DNA of 64,000 nt from Candidatus Gastranaerophilales bacterium (GTDB lineage: Bacteria > Cyanobacteriota > Vampirovibrionia > Gastranaerophilales > Gastranaerophilaceae): positions 1 through 64,000 of the forward strand of contig JAFQOV010000021.1 of NCBI GenBank assembly GCA_017402995.1, in the 5' to 3' direction. The position numbers and the translations under genes are program-made. Shown one piece after another: positions 42,010 to 50,094 of this stretch. Below the pieces are notes generated by a model that worked only from the letters and a program-made list of their open reading frames with translations, made no database searches and was not told the origin of the DNA. Position 1 is the stretch's first letter, and each line of letters begins with the position of its first letter.

Positions 42010-43221
42010 AATTTATTTGATGCGCTAGAAGATAATAATAAACAAGTTCCATTGGCTGAGTTAATGCGCCCAAAAAGCCTAGAAGATTATTTAGGGCAAA
42101 CAAATGTCATAAACCCTAATTCGCCTTTTTATAAGCTTTTGATGGCAAAAAGACTTTTTTCATTTATGCTTTGGGGACCTCCAGGGTGCGGAAAAACAAC
42201 ACTAGCGCGACTTGTTGCAAACTATCATAACGCTTCTTTTGTCGAATTGTCTGCTGTAAATTCTGGAGTTAAAGAAATTAAAGAAACGGCAGAATTTGCG
42301 CGACAAAAACTTCGTGAAGGACTGAAAACAATTGTTTTTATAGATGAAATCCACCGTTTTTCAAAAACTCAACAAGACGCCCTTTTACCACATGTTGAAC
42401 AAGGTTTGTTTTATTTTATCGGTTCAACTACCGAAAATCCCTCTTTCCATACGGTTCCTGCGTTGATTTCTCGTGCGCAGGTGATTGTTTTAAACGCAAT
42501 AGATAAAGAGTCATTGAAAAAAATTGCCCAAAAAGGACTAGATTATTTATCTAAAAATTATGAAGAAAAAACAATCGAACAAGAAGCGCTTGATGAGATT
42601 GTTGAACTTTCAAGGGGAGACGCAAGATATTGCTTAAATGCTATTGAAAACACATTTTTTGCCTCAGAAAAAGTTATTAAAAAAGCAACAGTTGAAGAAC
42701 TTTTGCAAAAAACAGGTACAAGATATTCAATAGATTCTCATTACGACTATGCGAGCGCTTTTCAAAAGAGTTTAAGAGGCTCAGACGCTGGCGCTGCAAT
42801 TTATTATTTAGCAAAAATGCTGACCGCTGGTGAGGACCCTCGATTTATTGCAAGAAGATTAATTGTTGTTGCGTCTGAAGATGTTGGAAACGCTGATTTT
42901 AGAGCATTATTGGTTGCAGAAGCTGCCCTTCGCGCTGTTGAACACCTTGGCATGCCAGAAGCTAGAATCACGCTAGCACAAGCTGTTGAATTTGTTGCAA
43001 GGGCTAAAAAATCAAATAGAGCCATAATGGCGATAGACAGAGCGATTGCCGATATTAAATCAGGATTAGATTATCTTCCACCTAAACATTTAAGAGATGC
43101 GCATTATAAAGACGCTTCAAAATATGGTTTTGGCGAAGGATACGTCTACACGCACAATAACCCAGATTTCGTTCAGCAATTTTTGCCTGATGAAATCAAA
43201 GATAAAAAATATTTTGATTAA
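42007..43221 (+). CDS. rarA: Replication-associated recombination protein A (RarA/MgsA)
   Basis: AAA+ clamp-loader-like ATPase acting at stalled replication forks. 404 residues. It has the RarA start PLAELMRPKSLEDYLGQTN, Walker A WGPPGCGKTT, Walker B IVFIDEIHRFSKTQQDALLPHVE, sensor 1 STTENPSF and the C-terminal tetramerisation domain with GSDAGAAIYYLAKMLTAGEDPRFIARRLI and YLPPKHLRDAHYKDA. No Shine-Dalgarno; predicted leaderless from an extended -10 TGTTAAAAT. Confidence 0.97.
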   Translation: MNLFDALEDNNKQVPLAELMRPKSLEDYLGQTNVINPNSPFYKLLMAKRLFSFMLWGPPGCGKTTLARLVANYHNASFVELSAVNSGVKEIKETAEFARQKLREGLKTIVFIDEIHRFSKTQQDALLPHVEQGLFYFIGSTTENPSFHTVPALISRAQVIVLNAIDKESLKKIAQKGLDYLSKNYEEKTIEQEALDEIVELSRGDARYCLNAIENTFFASEKVIKKATVEELLQKTGTRYSIDSHYDYASAFQKSLRGSDAGAAIYYLAKMLTAGEDPRFIARRLIVVASEDVGNADFRALLVAEAALRAVEHLGMPEARITLAQAVEFVARAKKSNRAIMAIDRAIADIKSGLDYLPPKHLRDAHYKDASKYGFGEGYVYTHNNPDFVQQFLPDEIKDKKYFD

Positions 43222-43371
43222 TATATTGCGCAAAATTTTTTTTAGCGCTAAAATACTCTGTACCATCATTTGAGAAAGGTTTTAATATAACTTAACAATT
43301 GTGGTAAAAATAGCAATTTTATTTATGTTCATACTTTATACTAGTGTGTTGTACTCTTTAAGGAGATTAAA

Positions 43372-44025
43372 ATGCAAGTAAATTCAGTAAATTCGCTTAA
43401 TTTCAAAGGTTATGATAATGATTGTGAAATTTGCAACAGAGCAGATGATTACAATAGAGCAATTGATTTAACTGAAGATTTTGAAGATAAATTTGTTAAT
43501 TCAGATGATATTAAAGGACCTGGCGCCGTTGCATTGTCAGTTGGTGCTGCAGGTGGTAAAACATTTTTAAAAACAGTAGCAACAGTTTTTGCTTTAGACA
43601 AAGTTTCAAGCAACAAAATTTCTGAGTTGTTTGAAAAAGGTTTAAAAACAGTTTCAAAAGGAGCTCAAGGTCTTAGCGGAAAAATGATTAAAAGCGAAGG
43701 CAAAAAAATGAGCAAAGTTGCAAACACTTTAGGCGAATTTGTTAAAAAAGCTGAAGGTGGATTAAAAGGCGTTTATAACAAAATTGCAACAGTGACAAAA
43801 GATGGTATTAAAACTCACAGTGCAAGCAAAGGTCTAGCAGTTGTTGCTGGTATTGCTTCAATTCTTGCTTTTGTTCCTGCAATTTGCAAAAGAGATAACA
43901 ACGAAGATGGAATTCCAGATTTAGTGCAAAAATCACAAAGTGCATATGACAAAACAAGCAATAAATGTTCTAAAATTTTAGATGGTGCAAATTGTTTAAC
44001 TGAAATTGCACAATTGGTTTCTTAG
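43372..44025 (+). CDS. Protein with N-terminal LNFKG tag and Gly/Ala-rich hydrophobic stretches
   Basis: 217 residues, not recognised. It begins MQVNSVNSLNFKGYDND, with L9-N10-F11-K12-G13 matching the shared tag. A Gly/Ala segment (about 50-68, GAVALSVGAAGGKTFLKTVATV), amphipathic Lys-rich helices and a hydrophobic stretch (about 150-168, LAVVAGIASILAFVPAI) follow. Near the C-terminus, DNNEDGIPDL is a thrombospondin-3/EF-like calcium-loop sequence. AAGGAG precedes ATG. It is followed 14 bp later by the small membrane protein at 44040, echoing the 30546/30877 pair. Confidence 0.75.
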   Translation: MQVNSVNSLNFKGYDNDCEICNRADDYNRAIDLTEDFEDKFVNSDDIKGPGAVALSVGAAGGKTFLKTVATVFALDKVSSNKISELFEKGLKTVSKGAQGLSGKMIKSEGKKMSKVANTLGEFVKKAEGGLKGVYNKIATVTKDGIKTHSASKGLAVVAGIASILAFVPAICKRDNNEDGIPDLVQKSQSAYDKTSNKCSKILDGANCLTEIAQLVS

Positions 44026-44039
44026 ACGAGAGGTAGAAA

Positions 44040-44300
44040 ATGAATATCGACATTAAACAAACAGTAAAAACAACATTTAATAAAGTTTCAAAAACAGCTC
44101 AAGACGTTGGTCAAGGCGCAATCAAATGGGCTGCAAAGCAAAATGATAAATTTGACACTTTTGTTAAAGAAAAAGGCAAAGATCCAAAAGTAGTTAAACA
44201 AGTTGGTGTTGGTGGCGTGATTTTAGCAGCTGCAACTGGTTTAGCAATTGCTTGCATCAAAGGTTTGTCTAAAAATGTTGATGAAGAAGTTAAAAAATAA
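44040..44300 (+). CDS. Small membrane protein with Gly/Ala hydrophobic segment
   Basis: 86 residues, not recognised. A Lys-rich amphipathic first half is followed by one hydrophobic segment (about 54-74, QVGVGGVILAAATGLAIACI) and a short charged tail. GAGAGGT precedes the ATG. It shares an operon with the tagged 43372 gene, closed by a terminator. Confidence 0.75.
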   Translation: MNIDIKQTVKTTFNKVSKTAQDVGQGAIKWAAKQNDKFDTFVKEKGKDPKVVKQVGVGGVILAAATGLAIACIKGLSKNVDEEVKK

Positions 44301-44318
44301 TTAATTAACAAATATTTA

Positions 44319-44349
44319 AAAACCCAAGAGATTTTCTCTTGGGTTTTTT
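44319..44349 (+). terminator. Terminator of the 43372-44040 unit
   Basis: Perfect 12-bp stem AAAACCCAAGAG / CTCTTGGGTTTT (44319-44330, 44336-44347), then T-run. Confidence 0.95.
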
Positions 44350-44429
44350 GTTGGAATAATAGACAAGAGGCTAATTTTAATTTTTCAAATTAAATTTTAT
44401 AACTATGAAAAATAGTTGAGGATTTAAAA

Positions 44430-46445
44430 TTGAAAAAAATATTTACAGGCATTTTGCTTTTTAAACTTTTGTTTTTAAATATTTCGTCTTTTGCGCTTGA
44501 AATTGACTTAGCAAAAAATAAATATCCGTCATATTCCCTGTTTTTCTTGAACGAAGATAAATGTGAAAAATTTAACCGTAAAATGTTTGATATGAATTTA
44601 AAAATGAACAAAATTTTTGTCAAAAAAATTCATATTTTGTGGGCAAGTTTGTTTCCAAAAATTGTGATTGACGGCTTAAATCATATGTATTCAAATATTG
44701 AATATCCCAAAAGATTGGTTAGCTCATTAATTCAAAAGGATTTTAGTGCTGTTAAAAACGAAACAAAAAGATTTTTTATAAATACTGTTTTGGGTGTTGG
44801 TGGCTTAATTGATATTGCAAAAAGTCAGTTCGGTTTAGAAATATTTAACGAAGATATGGAGCAAGCATTAGCAAAATGCAAAGTAAAATGTGGAAATTAT
44901 TTGGTTATGCCGTTTATTTCTTCTTGCACAACTCGTGATTTGTTTGGAAGAGTTTTGGATTTTGTTTTAACACCAACAACATATGTTGCAACACCAATTG
45001 CCGCGGCTATTAAAATGGGACTTTTGATTAATCGAACAACAAATATTCAACCAATGATAAAAATGGTTGAATCAAGATTTCCTGACCCATACGACATTGC
45101 AAAGAAGTTTTGGGGAGTAGACAAATATATTAAGCTTTCAAATTACGATAGAAAAGAAACATTAGAAAAATTAGAAAAACAATTAGAAAAAGATACGCCA
45201 TTGGTTGATAAAAAACAACAAGAAGTTTTGTCAGTCAAAGGAAATGTTGGGGAAAATATTGTCGTTAAAATGTTAGATGAAGATTTAAGCGCAGATATCT
45301 TTTTAAACGATTTCAATCCGCAAAGCCCGGTTCTTGATTCAATGCGAACAGCATTATTTGAAGTTAAAAATTCAAAAAATACATTTTGGGACGAAATTTC
45401 AATTTGGAATCGCTCTTTTTCAAAGAAATTTAAAAAAGCAAAAGTGAAAATTTTTGATGATGGCGAAGATTATTTATTTAGATACATTTTGCAAAAAGAT
45501 AAAAAATCGCCTTTGGCAATTTTGTTTCCATCAATTGGCGAAGGAATGGAAAATAACCACTCTACGATTTTGGCGAAAATATTTTATGATGAAGGGTATA
45601 GCGTTTTAATAATTGGGAGCCATTTTCAATGGGAATTTTTAAAGAGCTTAAAAAAGGGATATTGCCTTGGTTATATTAAAGAAGATGTGAAATATGTCAA
45701 TCTTTTGATAAATAAAGCAATAAATTATATTTCAAAAAAACATGATAGAGTTTTTTTGAAAAGAGTTGCGTTTGGAACGTCTTTAGGTGCATACACAACT
45801 TTATTTTTAGCTAATGAACAAGCGCAAAATAATGCTCAAAATATAGATAAATTCATTTCTGTTTGCCCACCTTTCGCGCTTTTTTATGCAATAGATGAAA
45901 TTGATAAAATCATTTCCTCTTGGAAAGATTACCCTTATGATATCAGGCAAAAAGTTGCACTTGTCGCTGCAAAAGTTTTGAGAGCTTTTGAAAACAAAAA
46001 AGAATTATCTAAAAATTTTGATAATTTACCATTTACAAATTTAGAGGGCGAGTTAATTAGCGCTTTTGTTTTTCATCAAAAACTTTCAGATTTGATTTTT
46101 GAAACAGAAATATTGAAAAATCCAAACCTAGATAAAAAAGAGCTCTATAATTTAATCTATACTTTTGATTATAGAGACTATATTAAAAAATATCTGCTTG
46201 TTAATCATTCATATGAAGAGCTAGACAACGCGAGCTCTCTAAAATCAATATCAAATTATTTAATTAATAATGATAATTATAAAATATTTCACAGTTTAGA
46301 TGACTATTTGATTAGCAAAAATCAACTTAAAGAATTGAAAAGTTTTTCTGATGATAAGCTTGTTTTGTTTAGTAATGGCGCTCATCTTGGGTTTTTATAT
46401 AGAGATGAATTTATTGAAGCATTAAAAAAAGAAATTAAACTATAA
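44430..46445 (+). CDS. MlaA (VacJ)-like domain fused to an alpha/beta-hydrolase
   Basis: 671 residues. A Sec signal peptide (1-22) lacks a lipobox Cys. Residues about 44-240 match MlaA/VacJ: EKFNRKMFDMNLKMN, GLNHMYSNIEYPKRLVSSLIQ, TKRFFINTVLGVGGLIDIAK, NEDMEQALAK, NYLVMPFISSCTTRDLFGRVLD. After a charged linker, residues about 345-671 form an alpha/beta-hydrolase: oxyanion strand ILFPSIGEG, nucleophile elbow GTSLG with S451, and a C-terminal His in NGAHLG (H652). MlaA removes phospholipid from the outer leaflet of the outer membrane; the hydrolase could cleave or exchange it (inference). Start is TTG at 44430 after GAGGAT. Confidence 0.85.
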   Translation: MKKIFTGILLFKLLFLNISSFALEIDLAKNKYPSYSLFFLNEDKCEKFNRKMFDMNLKMNKIFVKKIHILWASLFPKIVIDGLNHMYSNIEYPKRLVSSLIQKDFSAVKNETKRFFINTVLGVGGLIDIAKSQFGLEIFNEDMEQALAKCKVKCGNYLVMPFISSCTTRDLFGRVLDFVLTPTTYVATPIAAAIKMGLLINRTTNIQPMIKMVESRFPDPYDIAKKFWGVDKYIKLSNYDRKETLEKLEKQLEKDTPLVDKKQQEVLSVKGNVGENIVVKMLDEDLSADIFLNDFNPQSPVLDSMRTALFEVKNSKNTFWDEISIWNRSFSKKFKKAKVKIFDDGEDYLFRYILQKDKKSPLAILFPSIGEGMENNHSTILAKIFYDEGYSVLIIGSHFQWEFLKSLKKGYCLGYIKEDVKYVNLLINKAINYISKKHDRVFLKRVAFGTSLGAYTTLFLANEQAQNNAQNIDKFISVCPPFALFYAIDEIDKIISSWKDYPYDIRQKVALVAAKVLRAFENKKELSKNFDNLPFTNLEGELISAFVFHQKLSDLIFETEILKNPNLDKKELYNLIYTFDYRDYIKKYLLVNHSYEELDNASSLKSISNYLINNDNYKIFHSLDDYLISKNQLKELKSFSDDKLVLFSNGAHLGFLYRDEFIEALKKEIKL

Positions 46446-47549
46446 ACAAGCGTTATTTCCGCTGAATTTATAAACTTTATCTTTTTTCATATATGACCAA
46501 ATTTTTTGCACTTGTCCAATTACTTTTGCAATAGGTTCATATTTTTCTAGCGTGAGTGCGTCATTTTCTTTGCCCTCAAAAGCTTCAAACATGCTTTGAT
46601 ACATTTTATCCATATTATCTTCGTGGATTTCTTTTTTCCATTTTGTTAAAACATTGCCTTTTAAAATATCGACACTTATGCTTGCAGGCTTTTTGCACAC
46701 GCCATTTTCAAAAAATGCGTCATAATCTGCAATGATGTCGGCTTCTTTATCATCATCATTTAGATAAATTTTAACAATCCTTTCTCTTCTTTTATCGGTA
46801 TGAATGCCTTTTTGTAAATCTGAATTAATATGAATTCCTTTTTTGACATCTTTTGAATATAAAGAAACGTTCACGGCACTTTTGCTTTGATTGATATTGC
46901 ACATTTTAATAGCCGCATCTTCTAAATTCATTAAACCGCTTGATTGCACGATTTGTAGAGCATGTGGCAATTCTTGAGATGGCGGGTCAATAGTTAAAAC
47001 TTCATGTTTTTTACTATATTCAATCTCAACTTTTTCAATTTCAAATTTGTCTTGAATTGTCCCGATTTCATTTTGGAATTTTTCCTTGATTTCGGGTTCA
47101 ATTTCTTGCCCTCTTGCTTTTGCAATTAAACCTTTTAAAAGTTTTGTAATATCAGAATAGTGCCAATTTGAAGCAACATAAGCTTGAGCATTGTTTTTGT
47201 TGATAAAACCTTTAATTAATTTAAAATGTGCCCAATCTTGCGCAACGGGTTTTGGTAAAATGATTTTTTTAATCCCTTGACTTAAGGTACGCGCTAAAAC
47301 TTGCGGAATTAAAGTTGGCACAATTGCAAGTTCGGCAACAGTTTTGTCGTTAATTTTTTCTTGCGGGATTTCATATACATTTTCATATAAATCTGCGCCG
47401 TGCAAATTAAATTCGTCTTTTTGACAAATTTCTTTGATTTTAGGATCGACAACGCAATCAAGCTTGGCATTATAATAATCGCCTCTTGAATATTTTGACC
47501 CAATTAAATTATTTCCATAGCGCCCTGCGCCAATTAAAACAACATTCAT
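46440..47549 (-). CDS. Rossmann-fold dehydrogenase-like protein (GFO/IDH/MocA-like)
   Basis: 369 residues. The N-terminus MNVVLIGAGRYGNNLIGS carries the GxGRxG dinucleotide-binding turn, and KIILPKPVAQDW corresponds to the EKP(L) region of GFO/IDH/MocA oxidoreductases. The C-terminal part (KHEVLTIDPPSQELPHALQI onwards) would be the substrate-binding beta-sheet domain. Substrate unknown, plausibly a sugar. ATG at 47549 follows AGGTG by 3 to 4 bases; the alternative GTG two codons earlier overlaps that site. Convergent with the MlaA fusion gene, overlapping 6 bp. Confidence 0.75.
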   Translation of the reverse strand: MNVVLIGAGRYGNNLIGSKYSRGDYYNAKLDCVVDPKIKEICQKDEFNLHGADLYENVYEIPQEKINDKTVAELAIVPTLIPQVLARTLSQGIKKIILPKPVAQDWAHFKLIKGFINKNNAQAYVASNWHYSDITKLLKGLIAKARGQEIEPEIKEKFQNEIGTIQDKFEIEKVEIEYSKKHEVLTIDPPSQELPHALQIVQSSGLMNLEDAAIKMCNINQSKSAVNVSLYSKDVKKGIHINSDLQKGIHTDKRRERIVKIYLNDDDKEADIIADYDAFFENGVCKKPASISVDILKGNVLTKWKKEIHEDNMDKMYQSMFEAFEGKENDALTLEKYEPIAKVIGQVQKIWSYMKKDKVYKFSGNNACL

Positions 47550-47611
47550 TTTCACCTAACAAATTAATTATATAAAACTTAAAAAGAAAAATGTTTGTTT
47601 TTAAAAAAGTG

Positions 47612-47642
47612 TTACAAAATGAATTTTAAAATATAGTATAAT
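47612..47642 (+). promoter_or_regulatory. Promoter of the TIGR02757-like gene, predicted leaderless
   Basis: TTACAA (47612-47617), 19-bp spacer, perfect TATAAT (47637-47642), then 6 bases to ATG at 47649. Confidence 0.6.
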
Positions 47643-47648
47643 TTTTTT

Positions 47649-48380
47649 ATGAAACAAAAGCTTGATGAACTATATAAAAAATATGAAACAAAAGACTTTA
47701 TCTTAAACGACCCAATTCAATTTCCGCACAGATACACTAAAAAAGAGGATATCGAAATTTCGGCGTTTGTTTCTTCTTTATTTGCCTTTGGAAGAAGAGA
47801 ACAGTTTATTTCAAAACTAGAATATATTTTTTCTCTTTTTAATTCGCCATATGAATTGATTTTGAATTATAAAAAACATGATTTTTCTGATTTTTTGTAT
47901 CGTTTTATAAAATCAAACGATTTAATTGAGCTTTTTAAAATTTTAAATAAACTGTATGTTCAAGATAAATCTTCCCTACAAGAGCTTTTTAATGGGGAAA
48001 ATAGATTTGAAAAAGTGACAAATTATTTCTATTCAAATTGTTCTTGTAAAAGTAGCACAGGTTTTTGTTTTATGTTTGCAAAGCCTGAAAACAATTCTGC
48101 GCTAAAAAGATTAAACATGTTTTTAAGGTGGATGGTAAGAGGTGGGGTTGTGGATTTTGGTTTATGGAAAAATATTAAAAAATCTGAGCTTTTAATCCCT
48201 CTAGATACTCATGTGGCGCGCATTTCAAGAGAATTTGGCTTGTTAAAAAGAAAACAAAATGATTTTCGTGCAGTTATTGAATTGAGCGAAAAATTAAAAG
48301 AATATGACGAAGTTGACCCTGTGAAATATGACTTTGCTTTGTTTGGTTTAGGAATAGAAAGACAAAAAAATGGAAATTAA
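47649..48380 (+). CDS. TIGR02757 family protein
   Basis: 243 residues. The pattern FPHRYTKKEDIEISAFVSSLFAFGRREQFISKLE, NMFLRWMVRGG-VDFGLWKNI and LIPLDTHVARISREFGLL with PVKYDFALFGLG matches the TIGR02757 family, which resembles base-excision glycosylases in fold but has no assigned reaction. The mRNA is predicted to start at the ATG. Its end overlaps the next gene by 11 bp, so the two are coupled. Confidence 0.85.
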   Translation: MKQKLDELYKKYETKDFILNDPIQFPHRYTKKEDIEISAFVSSLFAFGRREQFISKLEYIFSLFNSPYELILNYKKHDFSDFLYRFIKSNDLIELFKILNKLYVQDKSSLQELFNGENRFEKVTNYFYSNCSCKSSTGFCFMFAKPENNSALKRLNMFLRWMVRGGVVDFGLWKNIKKSELLIPLDTHVARISREFGLLKRKQNDFRAVIELSEKLKEYDEVDPVKYDFALFGLGIERQKNGN

Positions 48381-49233
48381 CCCAGATTATGTTGCTATTA
48401 AAAAAGCGGATAAAAATTTGATTTTGAAAATGGAAGAAAATGAGCTTGAAGAAGAGGTTTTATTTGAAACTGAAAGCGATTTTCATTCAATTCAAATTGT
48501 TAAAAATTCAATTGGTAAATTTTTAAAATATCAAGATACATATCAAGCAGGGGTTATTAATTCGCAAGTTTATTGCGGAAATTTGCCTTATATAAATTAT
48601 TTTTTAATTCCATATTTGATGAATAAAAACATTAAAAACATTTTGCTTGTTGGCTTTGGCTCTGGGATTTTAGTTAACCAATATGAAAATCTTTTTGAAA
48701 AATTGCAAGCAATCGATATTGTTGATATTGAAGAAAATATTTTCGATATCGCAAAAAAATATTTTAATTTTAAAGAAAGCGAAAAACAAAACTTTTTCTT
48801 GCAAGATGCCTTGATTTACCTTAAAACAATTAAGAAAAAATATGATTTAATTGTGGTTGATGTTGCAAATAATATCGGCATTGATGAAAGATTTTGCACA
48901 GATGATTACATTGCCTTGGTTAAAAAACATTTAACAAAAAATGGGATTTTTGTTTCAAATTTGCCATCAAGTTTTGATATTTTTAACAAAAAAAATAAAT
49001 TTGCACTGTCTATGATTGAAAAACATAAAAGCTTTTTTGAAGATGTAAGAATTTTTAACGGCAAAACATCTAGCAAACTTTTTTATAAAACATTTTTTAA
49101 TCTCGACGAGATTGTATATGACGTGACAAATATGGTTTTAATTTCGTCAGATAAAAATTACGATTTTAAGATTGACGAAAAAATTTCTGAAATAATTGAA
49201 ATTGAACCATATTTATACGACTTAACTAAATAA
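48370..49233 (+). CDS. Spermidine synthase-like methyltransferase-fold protein
   Basis: 287 residues. It has the polyamine-synthase layout: an N-terminal strand domain (LFETESDFHSIQIVKNSIGKFL), a SAM-type Rossmann core with ILLVGFGSGIL and the acidic strand IDIVDIEENIFDIAKKYF, then YDLIVVDVANN. The usual GGGDG reads GFGSG and the putrescine-binding DSSD segment appears as VDVANN, so true aminopropyltransferase activity is doubtful. It overlaps the TIGR02757 gene and is convergent with the 49226 gene (8-bp overlap). Confidence 0.75.
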   Translation: MEINPDYVAIKKADKNLILKMEENELEEEVLFETESDFHSIQIVKNSIGKFLKYQDTYQAGVINSQVYCGNLPYINYFLIPYLMNKNIKNILLVGFGSGILVNQYENLFEKLQAIDIVDIEENIFDIAKKYFNFKESEKQNFFLQDALIYLKTIKKKYDLIVVDVANNIGIDERFCTDDYIALVKKHLTKNGIFVSNLPSSFDIFNKKNKFALSMIEKHKSFFEDVRIFNGKTSSKLFYKTFFNLDEIVYDVTNMVLISSDKNYDFKIDEKISEIIEIEPYLYDLTK

Positions 49234-50041
49234 CATAATCAAGCTTAAGTTCTGGATATTTTTCTGAAATTAATTTGCCAAATTCTTGGGCTTGTTCTTT
49301 TGTATATTTATCGTTATAGCCAAATTCAATCGCTTCTTTCATCTCGTAATCATCAAGATTGAAGTTTGGATTATTGATATTTTCTTTTTTAAACTTATCA
49401 ACGGCTTCTTTTCTAATGATATTTTTTTCATAGTCTGAAACTATATTCAAATACATTTTTCTTGCTTCTTGCATTGGCATGGTTTTTTGAAGCCAGCCGT
49501 CAATAATGATTAAATCTTCAAATTTTTTGCGTTTTTCCTTGTTATCCATTGTGGTCATAACGCAAGTATGATCAAAGTTGAAAACACTTGTTGAGGCAAC
49601 TTTTTTTGTTTTTTTATCAACAAAATTTATTTCATATTCAAGCCCAATTCTAGCCGCTTTTTCATATCCATTTGCAAAAAGTGTTGCGATTAGCGCAATG
49701 GCATTTTCTTTGCAGTTGCCCATTTTTTCTTTTTTTAAAGGTTCAAACAAATTCAAATGATATGAATCATCATCATTGATGTATTTGTTTCTAACTTTTT
49801 CATCTAAAATTTTAGAATATTTATTAAAAAAAGCTGTTCTTTCAAGCTCTGCTTGATTTGTGTTTTGCGTGAAACGATTCCAATGAGAAATGGCATAAGA
49901 AGGTGAAAACATTGGAAAACATTTGTTTGAATGTCTCATAATGTCGTCTGCTTTTCTTATGTCTCTATGTTTTGCGCAAAAACTAACAGGGCTAATATTC
50001 ATATTTTTTAAAAACATATGAAGATTTTTTTTGCACGTCAT
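49226..50041 (-). CDS. Cys-His-Asp protein (transglutaminase/cysteine-protease-like) with SPVSF tag
   Basis: 271 residues from the first ATG; an ATG at 50002 (residue 14) gives MNISPVSFCAK, closely matching MRTSPISFG at 35880, and is probably the true start, although neither has a Shine-Dalgarno. A possible triad is C110 in KMGNCKENAIALIATLF, H158 in NFDHTCVM and D181 in IIIDGWLQ; the Cys-on-helix, His-on-strand, Asp-before-Trp order is that of transglutaminase-like and papain-like folds. No signal peptide. It could be an exported effector or a peptidase. Family not identified. Confidence 0.7.
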   Translation of the reverse strand: MTCKKNLHMFLKNMNISPVSFCAKHRDIRKADDIMRHSNKCFPMFSPSYAISHWNRFTQNTNQAELERTAFFNKYSKILDEKVRNKYINDDDSYHLNLFEPLKKEKMGNCKENAIALIATLFANGYEKAARIGLEYEINFVDKKTKKVASTSVFNFDHTCVMTTMDNKEKRKKFEDLIIIDGWLQKTMPMQEARKMYLNIVSDYEKNIIRKEAVDKFKKENINNPNFNLDDYEMKEAIEFGYNDKYTKEQAQEFGKLISEKYPELKLDYVI

Positions 50042-50094
50042 GATTAATATTTGTGGTAAAATTTAATTAAATTAATGATTTTAAGGAGAGGAAT

